A stretch of DNA of 64,000 nucleotides from Flavobacterium sp. NG2 (lineage in GTDB: Bacteria > Bacteroidota > Bacteroidia > Flavobacteriales > Flavobacteriaceae). The notes beneath the pieces were generated by a model. The model was given only the letters and a program-made list of their open reading frames with translations. It did no database searches and had not been told where the DNA came from. The stretch covers positions 3,288,001 to 3,352,000 of the forward strand of contig NZ_CP139420.1 of assembly GCF_034119845.1 (NCBI RefSeq), in the 5' to 3' direction. A program made the position numbers and the translations under genes. Positions 53,761-64,000 of this stretch are shown here, one piece after another (positions within the stretch are counted from its first letter, which is position 1; each line of letters starts with the position of its first letter).

Positions 53761-53901
53761 TGCCCCAGTTGGAAATGGAAAGCCCGGACGGAATAAAACT
53801 ATTTTTTCTTGGTAGAAAAGAGCGACCAGAGGAAGCTCCTTTTATACCATTAGAAAAAAAGGTTTATGAAGGAGGACTTGTAATGGACAGCTGGATAAGG
53901 C
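53761..53901 (+). repeat. Dispersed hairpin element, family A copy 6
   Basis: It has arms like those of 11801-11942 and the same AGAGCGAC...GGAAGCTCCTTTT core. The stem GGTAGAAAAG (53811-53820) faces CTTTTATACC (53839-53848), where copy 1 has GGCAAAAAAG facing CTTTTTTGAC. At least one base pair changes on both sides. Confidence 0.65.
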
Positions 53902-53911
53902 CCAAATAATA

Positions 53912-54286
53912 ATGAAAAAATTACTCCTATTAGTTTCTGTGTTTAGCCTTTTGGTTTCTTGTATGCAGGCAGAACGCAATTGTACCGACTTTAAAACTGG
54001 AAAATTCAAGTTTGAACACGAGGTCGATGGTGTTATCAAAACAACCTTTTTTGAACGCAATGACAGCATTGAAATTGAAACTTACGAAGGAAAGACCGAT
54101 ACGGCTTCCATACGCTGGGTGAACGATTGTGAATACGTGCTGACAAAGTTAAATCCTAAATCGATGGCCGAAGAAAAAGCAGTGAACATCAAAATTTTAT
54201 CTACTAAAGACAATAGCTACTTATTTGAATTTGGAATTGTTGGTATGGCTCAAAAACAACGTGGAACAGCGACAAAACTTAACTAA
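53912..54286 (+). CDS. Small putative lipoprotein
   Basis: A 124-residue protein with a signal ending LLVSC (C17) and a beta-rich mature domain (CTDFKTGKFKFE, SIRWVNDCEYVL, NIKILSTKDNSYLFEF). I recall close relatives in Flavobacterium mislabelled as topoisomerase IV, which the sequence does not support. Function unknown. Confidence 0.7.
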   Translation: MKKLLLLVSVFSLLVSCMQAERNCTDFKTGKFKFEHEVDGVIKTTFFERNDSIEIETYEGKTDTASIRWVNDCEYVLTKLNPKSMAEEKAVNIKILSTKDNSYLFEFGIVGMAQKQRGTATKLN

Positions 54287-54333
54287 ATACTGATTACCAA
54301 CTGATTAAAAACAAAAAACTTAATTAAATTAAA

Positions 54334-55119
54334 ATGGAAGTATTCTTGAATCCAGATGCTTGGATTGCCTTATTAACCCTGACTTTTCTAGAAATTGTAC
54401 TAGGGATTGACAACATTATTTTTATCTCAATTGCCACAGGAAAACTACCTGAAGAAAATCGTAAAAAAGCGACCAAAATAGGGATGTTTCTAGCGATGTT
54501 TATGCGAATTGTGCTTTTGTTTGGTATCAACTTATTAATACAAATGAAAGAACCTTGGTTTACGATTGATTTGAGTTGGTTCTCAGCAGGAATAACAGGT
54601 CAAAGTTTGATTTTACTCGCTGGTGGATTGTTTTTGATTTACAAAAGCACCAATGAAATTAGAGAAAAAGTAGACCATAAAGGTGAGGAAGAACACAAGA
54701 TTGAAAATGCTGCAAAAAAATCATTTCAATCTGTGATTATCCAAATTATTATGATTGATTTAGTATTCTCATTTGATAGTATTTTGACCGCTGTAGGAAT
54801 GACAAATGGTGTTGAAGGGGCGCTTTATATCATGGTTACAGCAGTGATTATTTCTGTATTAATAATGATGCAGTTTGCTGTTCCTGTGGGGACTTTTGTC
54901 AACAAAAACCCTTCGATACAGATATTAGGTTTGGCCTTTTTAATTTTGATTGGAATGATGTTATTGACTGAAAGTGCGCACTTATCCAATGCCTTAATCT
55001 TGGGAAGTCACGTTACTCCAATCCCTAAAGGATATTTGTATTTTGCCATTTCATTCTCTTTATTTGTTGAAATGTTGAATATGAAAAGCAGCCGAAAAGC
55101 AAAAGACCTAAAACAATAA
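54334..55119 (+). CDS. TerC-family membrane protein
   Basis: A 261-residue protein with about seven membrane segments. The TerC hallmarks are LEIVLGIDNIIFISI in the first third and MIDLVFSFDSILTAVGMT in the middle, each with buried aspartates. The family is linked to manganese export and metal homeostasis. It ends at a bidirectional terminator shared with the sulfatase gene. Confidence 0.88.
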   Translation: MEVFLNPDAWIALLTLTFLEIVLGIDNIIFISIATGKLPEENRKKATKIGMFLAMFMRIVLLFGINLLIQMKEPWFTIDLSWFSAGITGQSLILLAGGLFLIYKSTNEIREKVDHKGEEEHKIENAAKKSFQSVIIQIIMIDLVFSFDSILTAVGMTNGVEGALYIMVTAVIISVLIMMQFAVPVGTFVNKNPSIQILGLAFLILIGMMLLTESAHLSNALILGSHVTPIPKGYLYFAISFSLFVEMLNMKSSRKAKDLKQ

Positions 55120-55152
55120 ATATATCTATTCAAGTTCTTACTTGACATTACA

Positions 55153-55187
55153 AAAAAAATGGCTGTCGTATTTGACAGCCATTTTTT
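55153..55187. terminator. Bidirectional terminator between terC-like and sulfatase genes
   Basis: GGCTGTC (55161-55167) pairs with GACAGCC (55174-55180), extended by flanking A and T tracts. Confidence 0.85.
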
Positions 55188-55206
55188 ATACTCACTAGTT
55201 CTAAAC

Positions 55207-56859
55207 TTAGTTTTTATACCCTTTTAAACTTGATTGCCATCCTCCATTGAAGGTAACCATCAACTGTTTAACCAACTTTGGATTTTGTTTCGCAATATTT
55301 ACACTTTCTTGCGGGTCTTTTTCATGATCAAACAATTCTACAAACAGTGGTTCATTTTTAGGAAAACGTCTGTCTTTCCATACGACTAATCTATAACGAT
55401 TGGTACGCATTGCATATCCCATTACAAAATCTTCAAAAACTTGACGATCCCATTTGTCTCCCATTTGGGTTTCGATTTTAGTCTCAATTTTTTTGATTAG
55501 CGGACCAAAGAATGAATTACGAAATGGCGGCGTAAAAGGCCTCGCTGCCCACTCACGCATTGCTGGATTTGGAAACAAACTAAAAGCAGCCTCTTGCCAT
55601 TTTATCGCTGGATTTTTCAATACCGGAACAATACTATGTCCTTCTAAATGCTCTGGACGTTTTAAGCCTGCTAAGTCTGAAAGAGTTGGAAAAATATCTA
55701 CCATTTCTACCAAAGCATCAGATTTTTGCCCTTTAACTTTATCTGTAACTCCAGGAGCGACAACGATAAAAGGGACACGAGTTGCTAGTTCATAATTGGT
55801 TGCTTTACCCCAATAACCCATTTCACCTAAATTGAAACCATGATCTGACCACAATACAATAATGGTATTATCATATTCCCCTGACTCCTTTAAGGCAGTA
55901 ATCATTTTTCCTAACTGTGCATCGATATAACTAATACAAGCATAATACCCATGGCGCAATTTACGCTGTAATTCTGGTGAAAAAGGTTCCGTTTTAGGCA
56001 TATCAGCACCTACGCGCACCTCTAAAGACTCGGACAATCCCATGGCCGCACCGTCTTTAGGTGGATTCACCTGAGTGGCGATTGGAATAGTCGCTTCATC
56101 GTATAAATCCCAATATTTTTTTGGAGCAATCCAATCTAAATGTGGCTTATGAAAACCTAAAGCCAGAAACCAAGGTTTACTATCATTTTTAACCAAGTCC
56201 TTCAAAGTAGCAATAGCCGAATTGGTATTTTGACCGTCCTCATAAGTATCATCAGGCACATCGGCACATTCAGTATCTGGACCTTTGGCGAGCCAGTTTT
56301 CACGAATCATTTTTTCACCATACTTTTCCTCTAGTTCAATTTTATTTTTAAGATACATCAACTGATTTTCAGGCAAGGCATAGCCCCCAGTTTTTTCAAC
56401 GGATTCTCCTTTGGTTTTTACTCGAATAGGTTTACGACTCCATGAAAGGGCATCATCAGTATATTTCCCGTGAAAAACTTTTCCTGTATAAACCGTTTCA
56501 TAGCCATTTTCACGAAAGTGTTGCGGAATCGTTTTTATACTTGGACAATTCAATCTAAAATCTTGAAACAAATCAATTACATTAATTGTCTCAGGTCGCG
56601 CTCCCGTCATCAAACTAGCACGCGATGGACCACAAATAGCCTCTTGACAATAAGCACGATTAAATTGCACTCCAGATTGTGCCAAGGCATCAATATTAGG
56701 AGATTTTACCACATCCGAACCATAACAACCTAAATCCGCACGAAGATCATCCACTGCTATAAAAAGTACATTGGGTTGTTTCTTTTTTTGGGCGCAAATA
56801 CTAACAGTTGTGAAGATTAACCCTGCTAGAAGCAAACTAAAAAAACTTTTATTTTTCAT
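55207..56859 (-). CDS. Sulfatase, iduronate-2-sulfatase-like
   Basis: A 550-residue exported sulfatase. The signal peptide ends ICAQ (residue 24). The FGly signature is C76-G-P-S-R80, and metal ligands include D37 and D38 in AVDDLR and a later WSDHGFNLGE segment. It resembles the S1_7 iduronate-2-sulfatase-like group, but the actual glycan is unknown. The neighbouring genes suggest polysaccharide use. A maturation enzyme is not in the window. Confidence 0.9.
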   Translation of the reverse strand: MKNKSFFSLLLAGLIFTTVSICAQKKKQPNVLFIAVDDLRADLGCYGSDVVKSPNIDALAQSGVQFNRAYCQEAICGPSRASLMTGARPETINVIDLFQDFRLNCPSIKTIPQHFRENGYETVYTGKVFHGKYTDDALSWSRKPIRVKTKGESVEKTGGYALPENQLMYLKNKIELEEKYGEKMIRENWLAKGPDTECADVPDDTYEDGQNTNSAIATLKDLVKNDSKPWFLALGFHKPHLDWIAPKKYWDLYDEATIPIATQVNPPKDGAAMGLSESLEVRVGADMPKTEPFSPELQRKLRHGYYACISYIDAQLGKMITALKESGEYDNTIIVLWSDHGFNLGEMGYWGKATNYELATRVPFIVVAPGVTDKVKGQKSDALVEMVDIFPTLSDLAGLKRPEHLEGHSIVPVLKNPAIKWQEAAFSLFPNPAMREWAARPFTPPFRNSFFGPLIKKIETKIETQMGDKWDRQVFEDFVMGYAMRTNRYRLVVWKDRRFPKNEPLFVELFDHEKDPQESVNIAKQNPKLVKQLMVTFNGGWQSSLKGYKN

Positions 56860-57235
56860 TAATTAAAATTTTAAAACACCTTCAAATTCACGAAAAGTAA
56901 GCCTATTTTTGAATTTAAGAATGTAAATCATTATTGGACTTACAAATTAGTAAAAAATAAACTGAACTTGCTTCGTAGAATTTACCTATAAATACATCTA
57001 ATTTACCCCAACTCAGAATAGAGATAAAAAAATTGTAGTTAGTAAACAATCTTGAATCTATTTAAAACAGAAATTATTCTTATTGAGCTAGGTTTCCTTA
57101 CTAATTTCTTACATGCACTTAAATTACCCTCTAGTCATTAAAAGTTTGTTTAATAAGTGCTATATTCTACTCATAAATATTAATTATTAATTATTTTAGC
57201 AGTAACTAAACCTACTAAAACTAAACCCTACTAAA
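56860..57235. other. Intergenic region between divergent sulfatase and regulator genes
   Basis: 376 AT-rich bases that should hold both promoters. No tRNA, repeat or strong hairpin was found. No unambiguous -33/-7 pair could be chosen. Confidence 0.5.
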
Positions 57236-58879
57236 ATGCATAAATTTCAAATTACTGTTATTGCTGTACTTTTACCTCTACTCCTATTTTCACAAACAGA
57301 AATTAAATCGCTACTAAAAGAATTAGATGCTACTATTGATAACAGCCAACAATACCAAAATGAGAAAGAATCTGAAATAAAAAAGCTAATTGAACTCAAA
57401 AAAATAACTACAACTGAGGTTTTAAAATATGAGGTTTACGAGAAGTTATTTAAGGAATATCGGTTTTACCAATCGGATTCTGCGATAAGTTATGCTCGAA
57501 AAAGCATGCAGATTGCCAATAATTTAAACGATTTAACAAAAATCAATACCACCAAGTTAAACCTTGCTTCGATTATGGGTACATTAGGAATGTACAAAGA
57601 AGCTACTGATATATTGAATAAAATTAATATCAAAGCTACTCCAGACCTTAGAGGTGATTATTATGGTGTCTGTAGTACCTTATATCTTTCAATGTCGGAT
57701 TTTGCGGCTACTTCGCAAGAAAAAAACAACTACATTGAACTAACCAAAAAATATAGAGATTCCAGTTACAACTTTTACCCTAAAACATCAGAATCATCAA
57801 TTATTCACCAAGCTAACAAATATTTTGAGGAAAAGAAATATGGTGATGCGCTTCCATTATTAACAAATTATTTTTCAAAAATAAAAGATAATAATACCGA
57901 TAAAGCGATAGTAGCCTACCTAATTTCGCAAGCTTATCAAAAACAAAAAGATTTTGGCAATGAAAAAAAATGGCTCATCATTTCGGCAATCTCCGATTTG
58001 AAATTAGAAAAAAAAGAATACATCTCTCTTCGTTCTTTGGCCTATATGCTTTATGAAGAAGGAGATATCGACCGTGCGTACAAATACACTAAACGAACGC
58101 TGGAAGATGCCTTATTTTGCAATGCCCGCTTAAGAACTTTCGAAATTTCGAAGATGATGCCCATCATCAATGAAGCCTATCAAAAACAAAATGAGACCAA
58201 TCGCAAACAGCTGATTCTGTTTCTTGTAAGTGCTAGTATTTTATCCTTATTCCTTTTAACAGCTTTGGTTTTATTATTCAAACAAATCAAAAAATTATCC
58301 AAAGCTAAATATGAAATAAGTTTAGCCAATAAACAATTCAAAGTTCTAAATGAAGAATTGAAAATAGCCAATGAAAAACTGAATGAAACAAACCATACTT
58401 TAAAAGAAGCCAGTCTAGTTAAAGAAATATACATTGGTCGTTATATGGATCAATGTTCTGTTTACATTAGCAAATTAGACCAATACAGACGACAATTGAA
58501 TATCATGGCGGCTAGCGGAAAAATGACCGAATTAGTCCGTGCCATTAAATCGGATGAGTTTATTGAGAAAGAACTTAAAGAATTCTACAATAATTTTGAC
58601 AAGACCTTCTTATTGCTTTTTCCAAATTTCATTGGCGACTTTAGTAATTTGCTTACTGATACTGATGACATCAAATTAAAACAAGGAGAACTTATGAATA
58701 CTGAATTGCGAATCTTTGCCTTGATTCGTTTAGGAATATCTGATAGCGCTAAAATATCCGAATTTTTACGCTATTCATTATCTACTATTTACAATTACAG
58801 AACCAAATTAAGAAATAAGTCCTTAGGTCCTCGTGATGAATTTGAAGCGAATGTAATGCGAATTGGAACCAACAAATAG
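57236..58879 (+). CDS. DUF6377-type membrane-bound regulator
   Basis: A 547-residue protein with a signal peptide (1-19), a TPR-like helical sensor domain (about 25-320), one membrane segment (about 325-348), a coiled coil (about 355-395) and a helical C-terminal domain ending in a helix-turn-helix (about 487-545, with IRLGISDSAKISEFLRYSLSTIYNYRTKLR). Such proteins sit next to SusC/SusD and GH97 genes and are presumed to control them. Here the GH97 gene follows after about 250 bases. Confidence 0.83.
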   Translation: MHKFQITVIAVLLPLLLFSQTEIKSLLKELDATIDNSQQYQNEKESEIKKLIELKKITTTEVLKYEVYEKLFKEYRFYQSDSAISYARKSMQIANNLNDLTKINTTKLNLASIMGTLGMYKEATDILNKINIKATPDLRGDYYGVCSTLYLSMSDFAATSQEKNNYIELTKKYRDSSYNFYPKTSESSIIHQANKYFEEKKYGDALPLLTNYFSKIKDNNTDKAIVAYLISQAYQKQKDFGNEKKWLIISAISDLKLEKKEYISLRSLAYMLYEEGDIDRAYKYTKRTLEDALFCNARLRTFEISKMMPIINEAYQKQNETNRKQLILFLVSASILSLFLLTALVLLFKQIKKLSKAKYEISLANKQFKVLNEELKIANEKLNETNHTLKEASLVKEIYIGRYMDQCSVYISKLDQYRRQLNIMAASGKMTELVRAIKSDEFIEKELKEFYNNFDKTFLLLFPNFIGDFSNLLTDTDDIKLKQGELMNTELRIFALIRLGISDSAKISEFLRYSLSTIYNYRTKLRNKSLGPRDEFEANVMRIGTNK

Positions 58880-58896
58880 CAAAATGTTTATCATCC

Positions 58897-58938
58897 AAAA
58901 AAGGTCTTTACGCTTAAAATAAGCATAAAGACCTTTTT
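58897..58938 (+). terminator. Terminator of the DUF6377 regulator gene
   Basis: AAAGGTCTTTA pairs with TAAAGACCTTT around an inner GCTTA/TAAGC hairpin, followed by a T tract. Confidence 0.88.
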
Positions 58939-59059
58939 TAGCACTACCTCTCTACTACTTTTTTAAACAACCTTAAAAATCATAAACCCTTAAAAAACAA
59001 TACTTTACATATCTAAACAAGCTTCAAATCACTACCATTTTCATTTAAAAAAAATAAAC

Positions 59060-61246
<2,187 letters not shown>

Positions 61247-61595
61247 TGTTGAAAATAAGTAGTAATTTTTAGAAACGTATTTTAATGCTTAGACTGATTA
61301 AAAAGTATTTCAGTAATTAAGGAAGCAAAGCACCACTTTATTAAGTCAAAAGCACTATTTACCACTACAAAAGCACTACTTTTTTCAAAGAAACAAAAAA
61401 CAACAAACCTTTTAATAACAAGGGTTTACAACAGAAAAACATCTTTAAATCACTACATTTTTAAACTTATAAAAATGGGACTCTTTTAAAGGCTATAAAT
61501 TTACATTAATCAAAATGTATCAACGATTTCGACAACAGATTTCATTAAAATACATTTTGTAAAACCAATTTAACTAACAACCAAAAACCAAAATT
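61247..61595. other. Intergenic region before the SusC-like gene
   Basis: 349 AT-rich bases. A TAAATTTA at 61496-61503 is close to a -7 box but lacks the final G. No repeats or RNA genes were recognised. Confidence 0.4.
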
Positions 61596-64000
61596 ATGGT
61601 ACAAATGAAAAAAAGTATGTTTAGCATTTTAATACTATGCAGCATCCTATTTATTATGCCAACTGTAGTAGCCCAAACTACAGTTAAAGTGGCTTCGGGC
61701 GTTGTCCAGGACGAAAAGGGTGAACCCCTGATAGGCGCTAGTATTGCGCTTAAGGGAACCAACATAGGAACTATTGCAGATGTTAACGGAGCATTTTCGT
61801 TACCGGTTTCCTCTGTAAAAGCCCCAGTATTAAGCATCTCTTTTATTGGTTATGGAACCAAAGAGATTAAAGCAGGACAAAATCTTAAAGTAATCCTTAT
61901 TGAAGATTCTAATCAACTGAAAGAAGTTATTGTTCAAGTTGGTTATGGTACGGTAAAAAAGAAAGATGCAACAGGTTCTGTTTCTTCTATCTCTGCCAAA
62001 GACTTCAACAAAGGACAAAATGTAACTGCCGAAAGTTTAATCAATGGTCGTATCTCTGGAGTTAATGTAACAGGAGGAGGAGCACCAGGAGCCAAAGCGG
62101 ATATCCGTATTCGTGGAGGATCTTCTTTAAATGCATCTAATGACCCTCTTATTATTTTAGATGGCTTGCCTTTGAGTAATGCTACACCAAGCGGTGCTAC
62201 CAGTATCCTTTCGACTATTGACCCAAATGATATTGAATCATTTACGGTTTTAAAAGATGCTTCGGCAGCAGCTATTTACGGTTCTAGAGCAGCCAATGGT
62301 GTGATTGTAATTACTACAAAAAAAGGTTCAAAAGGAGCAATCAAAGTTTCTTTTAGCTCTCAAACTGGAATCAATACAGTAGCAAACACTGTAGATGTTT
62401 TAGGAGCCGATGAATTTCGTGCTTTGGTAAACGAAAAAGGAACTGCTGCAAAAATAGCAAAATTAGGAACTGCTAACACAAATTGGCAAGATGAAATCTT
62501 TCAAACAGTTATCACGACTAATAATAATATCTCAGCAAGTGGTGCTTTATTTAATAAAGTTCCGGCTAGAATATCTGTAGGGAATACAACCAATCCTGGG
62601 ATTTTGAAAAATACTAGTTTTGAAAGAACAACAACCTCACTTTCTTTGAATCCTGTATTGTTTGACAATCACTTACGAATTGACATTAGTGGAAACCTAT
62701 CTTTCAGTAAAAACAGATTTCAAGATGAAGGAAGAGTTATTGGTAGTGCTATCGGATTTGATCCAACACAACCAGTATCTGTTGCAGGTTCTCGTTATGG
62801 AGGTTATTTTGAATGGTTAGAGTCAAACGGAAACGTAAACTTACTAGCCGCTAAAAATCCAGTTGCCCTTTTAAATCAAACAGACAACAGAGCGACCTCA
62901 ACCAGAAAATGGGGAAATGTACGTTTGGATTATAAATTTCACTTCTTGGAAGACTTGCGTATCATTACAGAACTTGGAATTGATAGATACGACGGAAGTG
63001 GTTATACAAACGTAAGTACTGAAAGTATCACAGGTTTTCAACCAAGAAACTTTAGTGAACCAAACTGGGTGAATCTTGGTGGTCATACTAACTTTACAGA
63101 TGCTAGACAAAATAAAAACTTAAATACTTATTTTAATTACACTAAAAATTTAACCTCAAAATTAAAATTAGACGCTACCGCTGGTTATAACTACCAATTA
63201 TTTCAAAGAGTAGGTTACAAATCAGGACAAACAGTAGAGCCAAATCCGCTTGAAGATGTAGAAACAGATGCTGACATCAATTTACAGTCTTATTTTGGTC
63301 GTTTGATTATGAATTTTGATAGTAAATATTTATTGACTGTTAACTACAGAAGAGATGGTTCTTCACGTTTCTCAAAAGAAAATAGATGGGCAAACTTTGC
63401 TGGAGCTGCTTTTGCTTGGAATCTTTCAGAGGAAAATTTCTTAAAAGACAACCGTACGATATCAAATCTTAAACTTCGTGTAGGTTATGGAGAAACAGGT
63501 CAACAAGACATCTCAGCTTCTTATGATTACCTAAGAAGAGTAACTTTGGGAACCATTAACTCACAATACATCTTTGGAAATACTGTTTATCCAGTTGCTC
63601 GTATTGAAGGTTATAATGAAAACATCAAATGGGAAGAAATCACCGAAACTAACATTGGTTTAGACTACGGTTTATTTGATAATAAAATCAGCGGTTCGTT
63701 AAACTACTTTAATAAAAAATCAAACGATCTTTTGGCTTTTATCGCTTATCCTGATGGAGCCAACTTAAGAAACTCAGGTTTTGCTAATATTGGAAGTGTT
63801 AATACCAATGGTGTTGAATTTAGTATCGAATCTGATGTAATCAAAAATGATAACTTAAAATGGAACCTTGCCTTTAATGCAACTTACATCAAACAAGAGG
63901 TTTCTGATTTAGGAATTACTGTTCCTGGCTTCCAAGGATATACTACGGGAGACATTCAAGGAGGTAGTAATAACAAAATCCAGATTAACTCTGTAGGTTA
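61596..64000 (+). CDS. SusC-like TonB-dependent receptor, partial at window end
   Basis: The frame opens at ATG 61596 and I saw no stop codon before the window end (801 codons). A signal peptide (ending VVAQ) precedes a carboxypeptidase-like domain with the usual VVQDEKGEPLIGASI start. The plug has the SusC-type ADIRIRGGSSLNASNDPLIILDG and DASAAAIYGSRAANGVIVITTKKG segments. The barrel runs on past the end. With the GH97 gene and regulator just upstream, an alpha-glucan import role is likely; the SusD partner must lie beyond the window. Confidence 0.93.
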   Translation, partial: MVQMKKSMFSILILCSILFIMPTVVAQTTVKVASGVVQDEKGEPLIGASIALKGTNIGTIADVNGAFSLPVSSVKAPVLSISFIGYGTKEIKAGQNLKVILIEDSNQLKEVIVQVGYGTVKKKDATGSVSSISAKDFNKGQNVTAESLINGRISGVNVTGGGAPGAKADIRIRGGSSLNASNDPLIILDGLPLSNATPSGATSILSTIDPNDIESFTVLKDASAAAIYGSRAANGVIVITTKKGSKGAIKVSFSSQTGINTVANTVDVLGADEFRALVNEKGTAAKIAKLGTANTNWQDEIFQTVITTNNNISASGALFNKVPARISVGNTTNPGILKNTSFERTTTSLSLNPVLFDNHLRIDISGNLSFSKNRFQDEGRVIGSAIGFDPTQPVSVAGSRYGGYFEWLESNGNVNLLAAKNPVALLNQTDNRATSTRKWGNVRLDYKFHFLEDLRIITELGIDRYDGSGYTNVSTESITGFQPRNFSEPNWVNLGGHTNFTDARQNKNLNTYFNYTKNLTSKLKLDATAGYNYQLFQRVGYKSGQTVEPNPLEDVETDADINLQSYFGRLIMNFDSKYLLTVNYRRDGSSRFSKENRWANFAGAAFAWNLSEENFLKDNRTISNLKLRVGYGETGQQDISASYDYLRRVTLGTINSQYIFGNTVYPVARIEGYNENIKWEEITETNIGLDYGLFDNKISGSLNYFNKKSNDLLAFIAYPDGANLRNSGFANIGSVNTNGVEFSIESDVIKNDNLKWNLAFNATYIKQEVSDLGITVPGFQGYTTGDIQGGSNNKIQINSVG

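Noticed and set aside
53912-54286. Topoisomerase IV annotation common for homologs
   Set aside because: The sequence is a small lipoprotein with no topoisomerase motif.

Overview
The window looks like a chromosomal segment of a Flavobacterium-type bacterium (Bacteroidota, Flavobacteriia). The DNA is AT-rich. It carries Flavobacteriia families (DUF349, DUF6452/DUF6048, DUF6095, DUF6377, SusC-like receptors, GH97), promoter boxes of the Bacteroidota form TAnnTTTG, few Shine-Dalgarno sequences, and many intergenic hairpin repeats. No rRNA, tRNA or CRISPR array was seen.

Layout. 0-13 kb: a DUF349 protein and hemN, then a leftward topoisomerase IV locus (parE to parC). Between parE and parC sit an MNT/HEPN nucleotidyltransferase toxin-antitoxin pair and a collapsed DUF1016 (YhcG-like) nuclease gene. 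A transglutaminase-like protein, an FMN reductase and ychF follow. 13-26 kb: a TonB-dependent receptor, ferredoxin, a LuxC-like reductase, serC and serA (serine synthesis), two thioredoxin-fold proteins, an acetyltransferase, and a ClC-like channel followed by an HPP protein. 26-40 kb: mostly housekeeping or conserved Bacteroidota genes (nucleoid-associated protein, rlmD with its DUF6452/DUF6048 partners, two more methyltransferases, a ZIP transporter). It also contains a four-helix-bundle gene framed by a perfect inverted repeat. 40-45 kb: an accessory stretch of hypothetical genes, a NERD protein and a RelE/ParE-type toxin-antitoxin pair, separated by repeats and one element with perfect 31-bp inverted ends.

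44.8-50.8 kb: a compact five-gene operon. It encodes a gluconokinase/6-phosphogluconate dehydrogenase fusion, an Nramp-fold transporter lacking the metal-binding motifs, a GntR/FadR regulator, a PL7-type polyuronate lyase lipoprotein and an SDR dehydrogenase. A 24-bp palindrome sits just after the -7 box of the lead gene. I read it as a self-regulated uronate/gluconate utilisation unit with an unusual transporter, and it is the best candidate for something undescribed. 51-55 kb: murQ, small conserved proteins and TerC. 55-64 kb: a sulfatase, then a DUF6377 regulator, a GH97 glucosidase and the start of a SusC-like receptor. These last three resemble the front of a starch/alpha-glucan utilisation locus that continues past the window.

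The intergenic DNA is unusually rich in repeats. At least three dispersed families and several single hairpins are described. Several short open frames fall inside them and are not called as genes.
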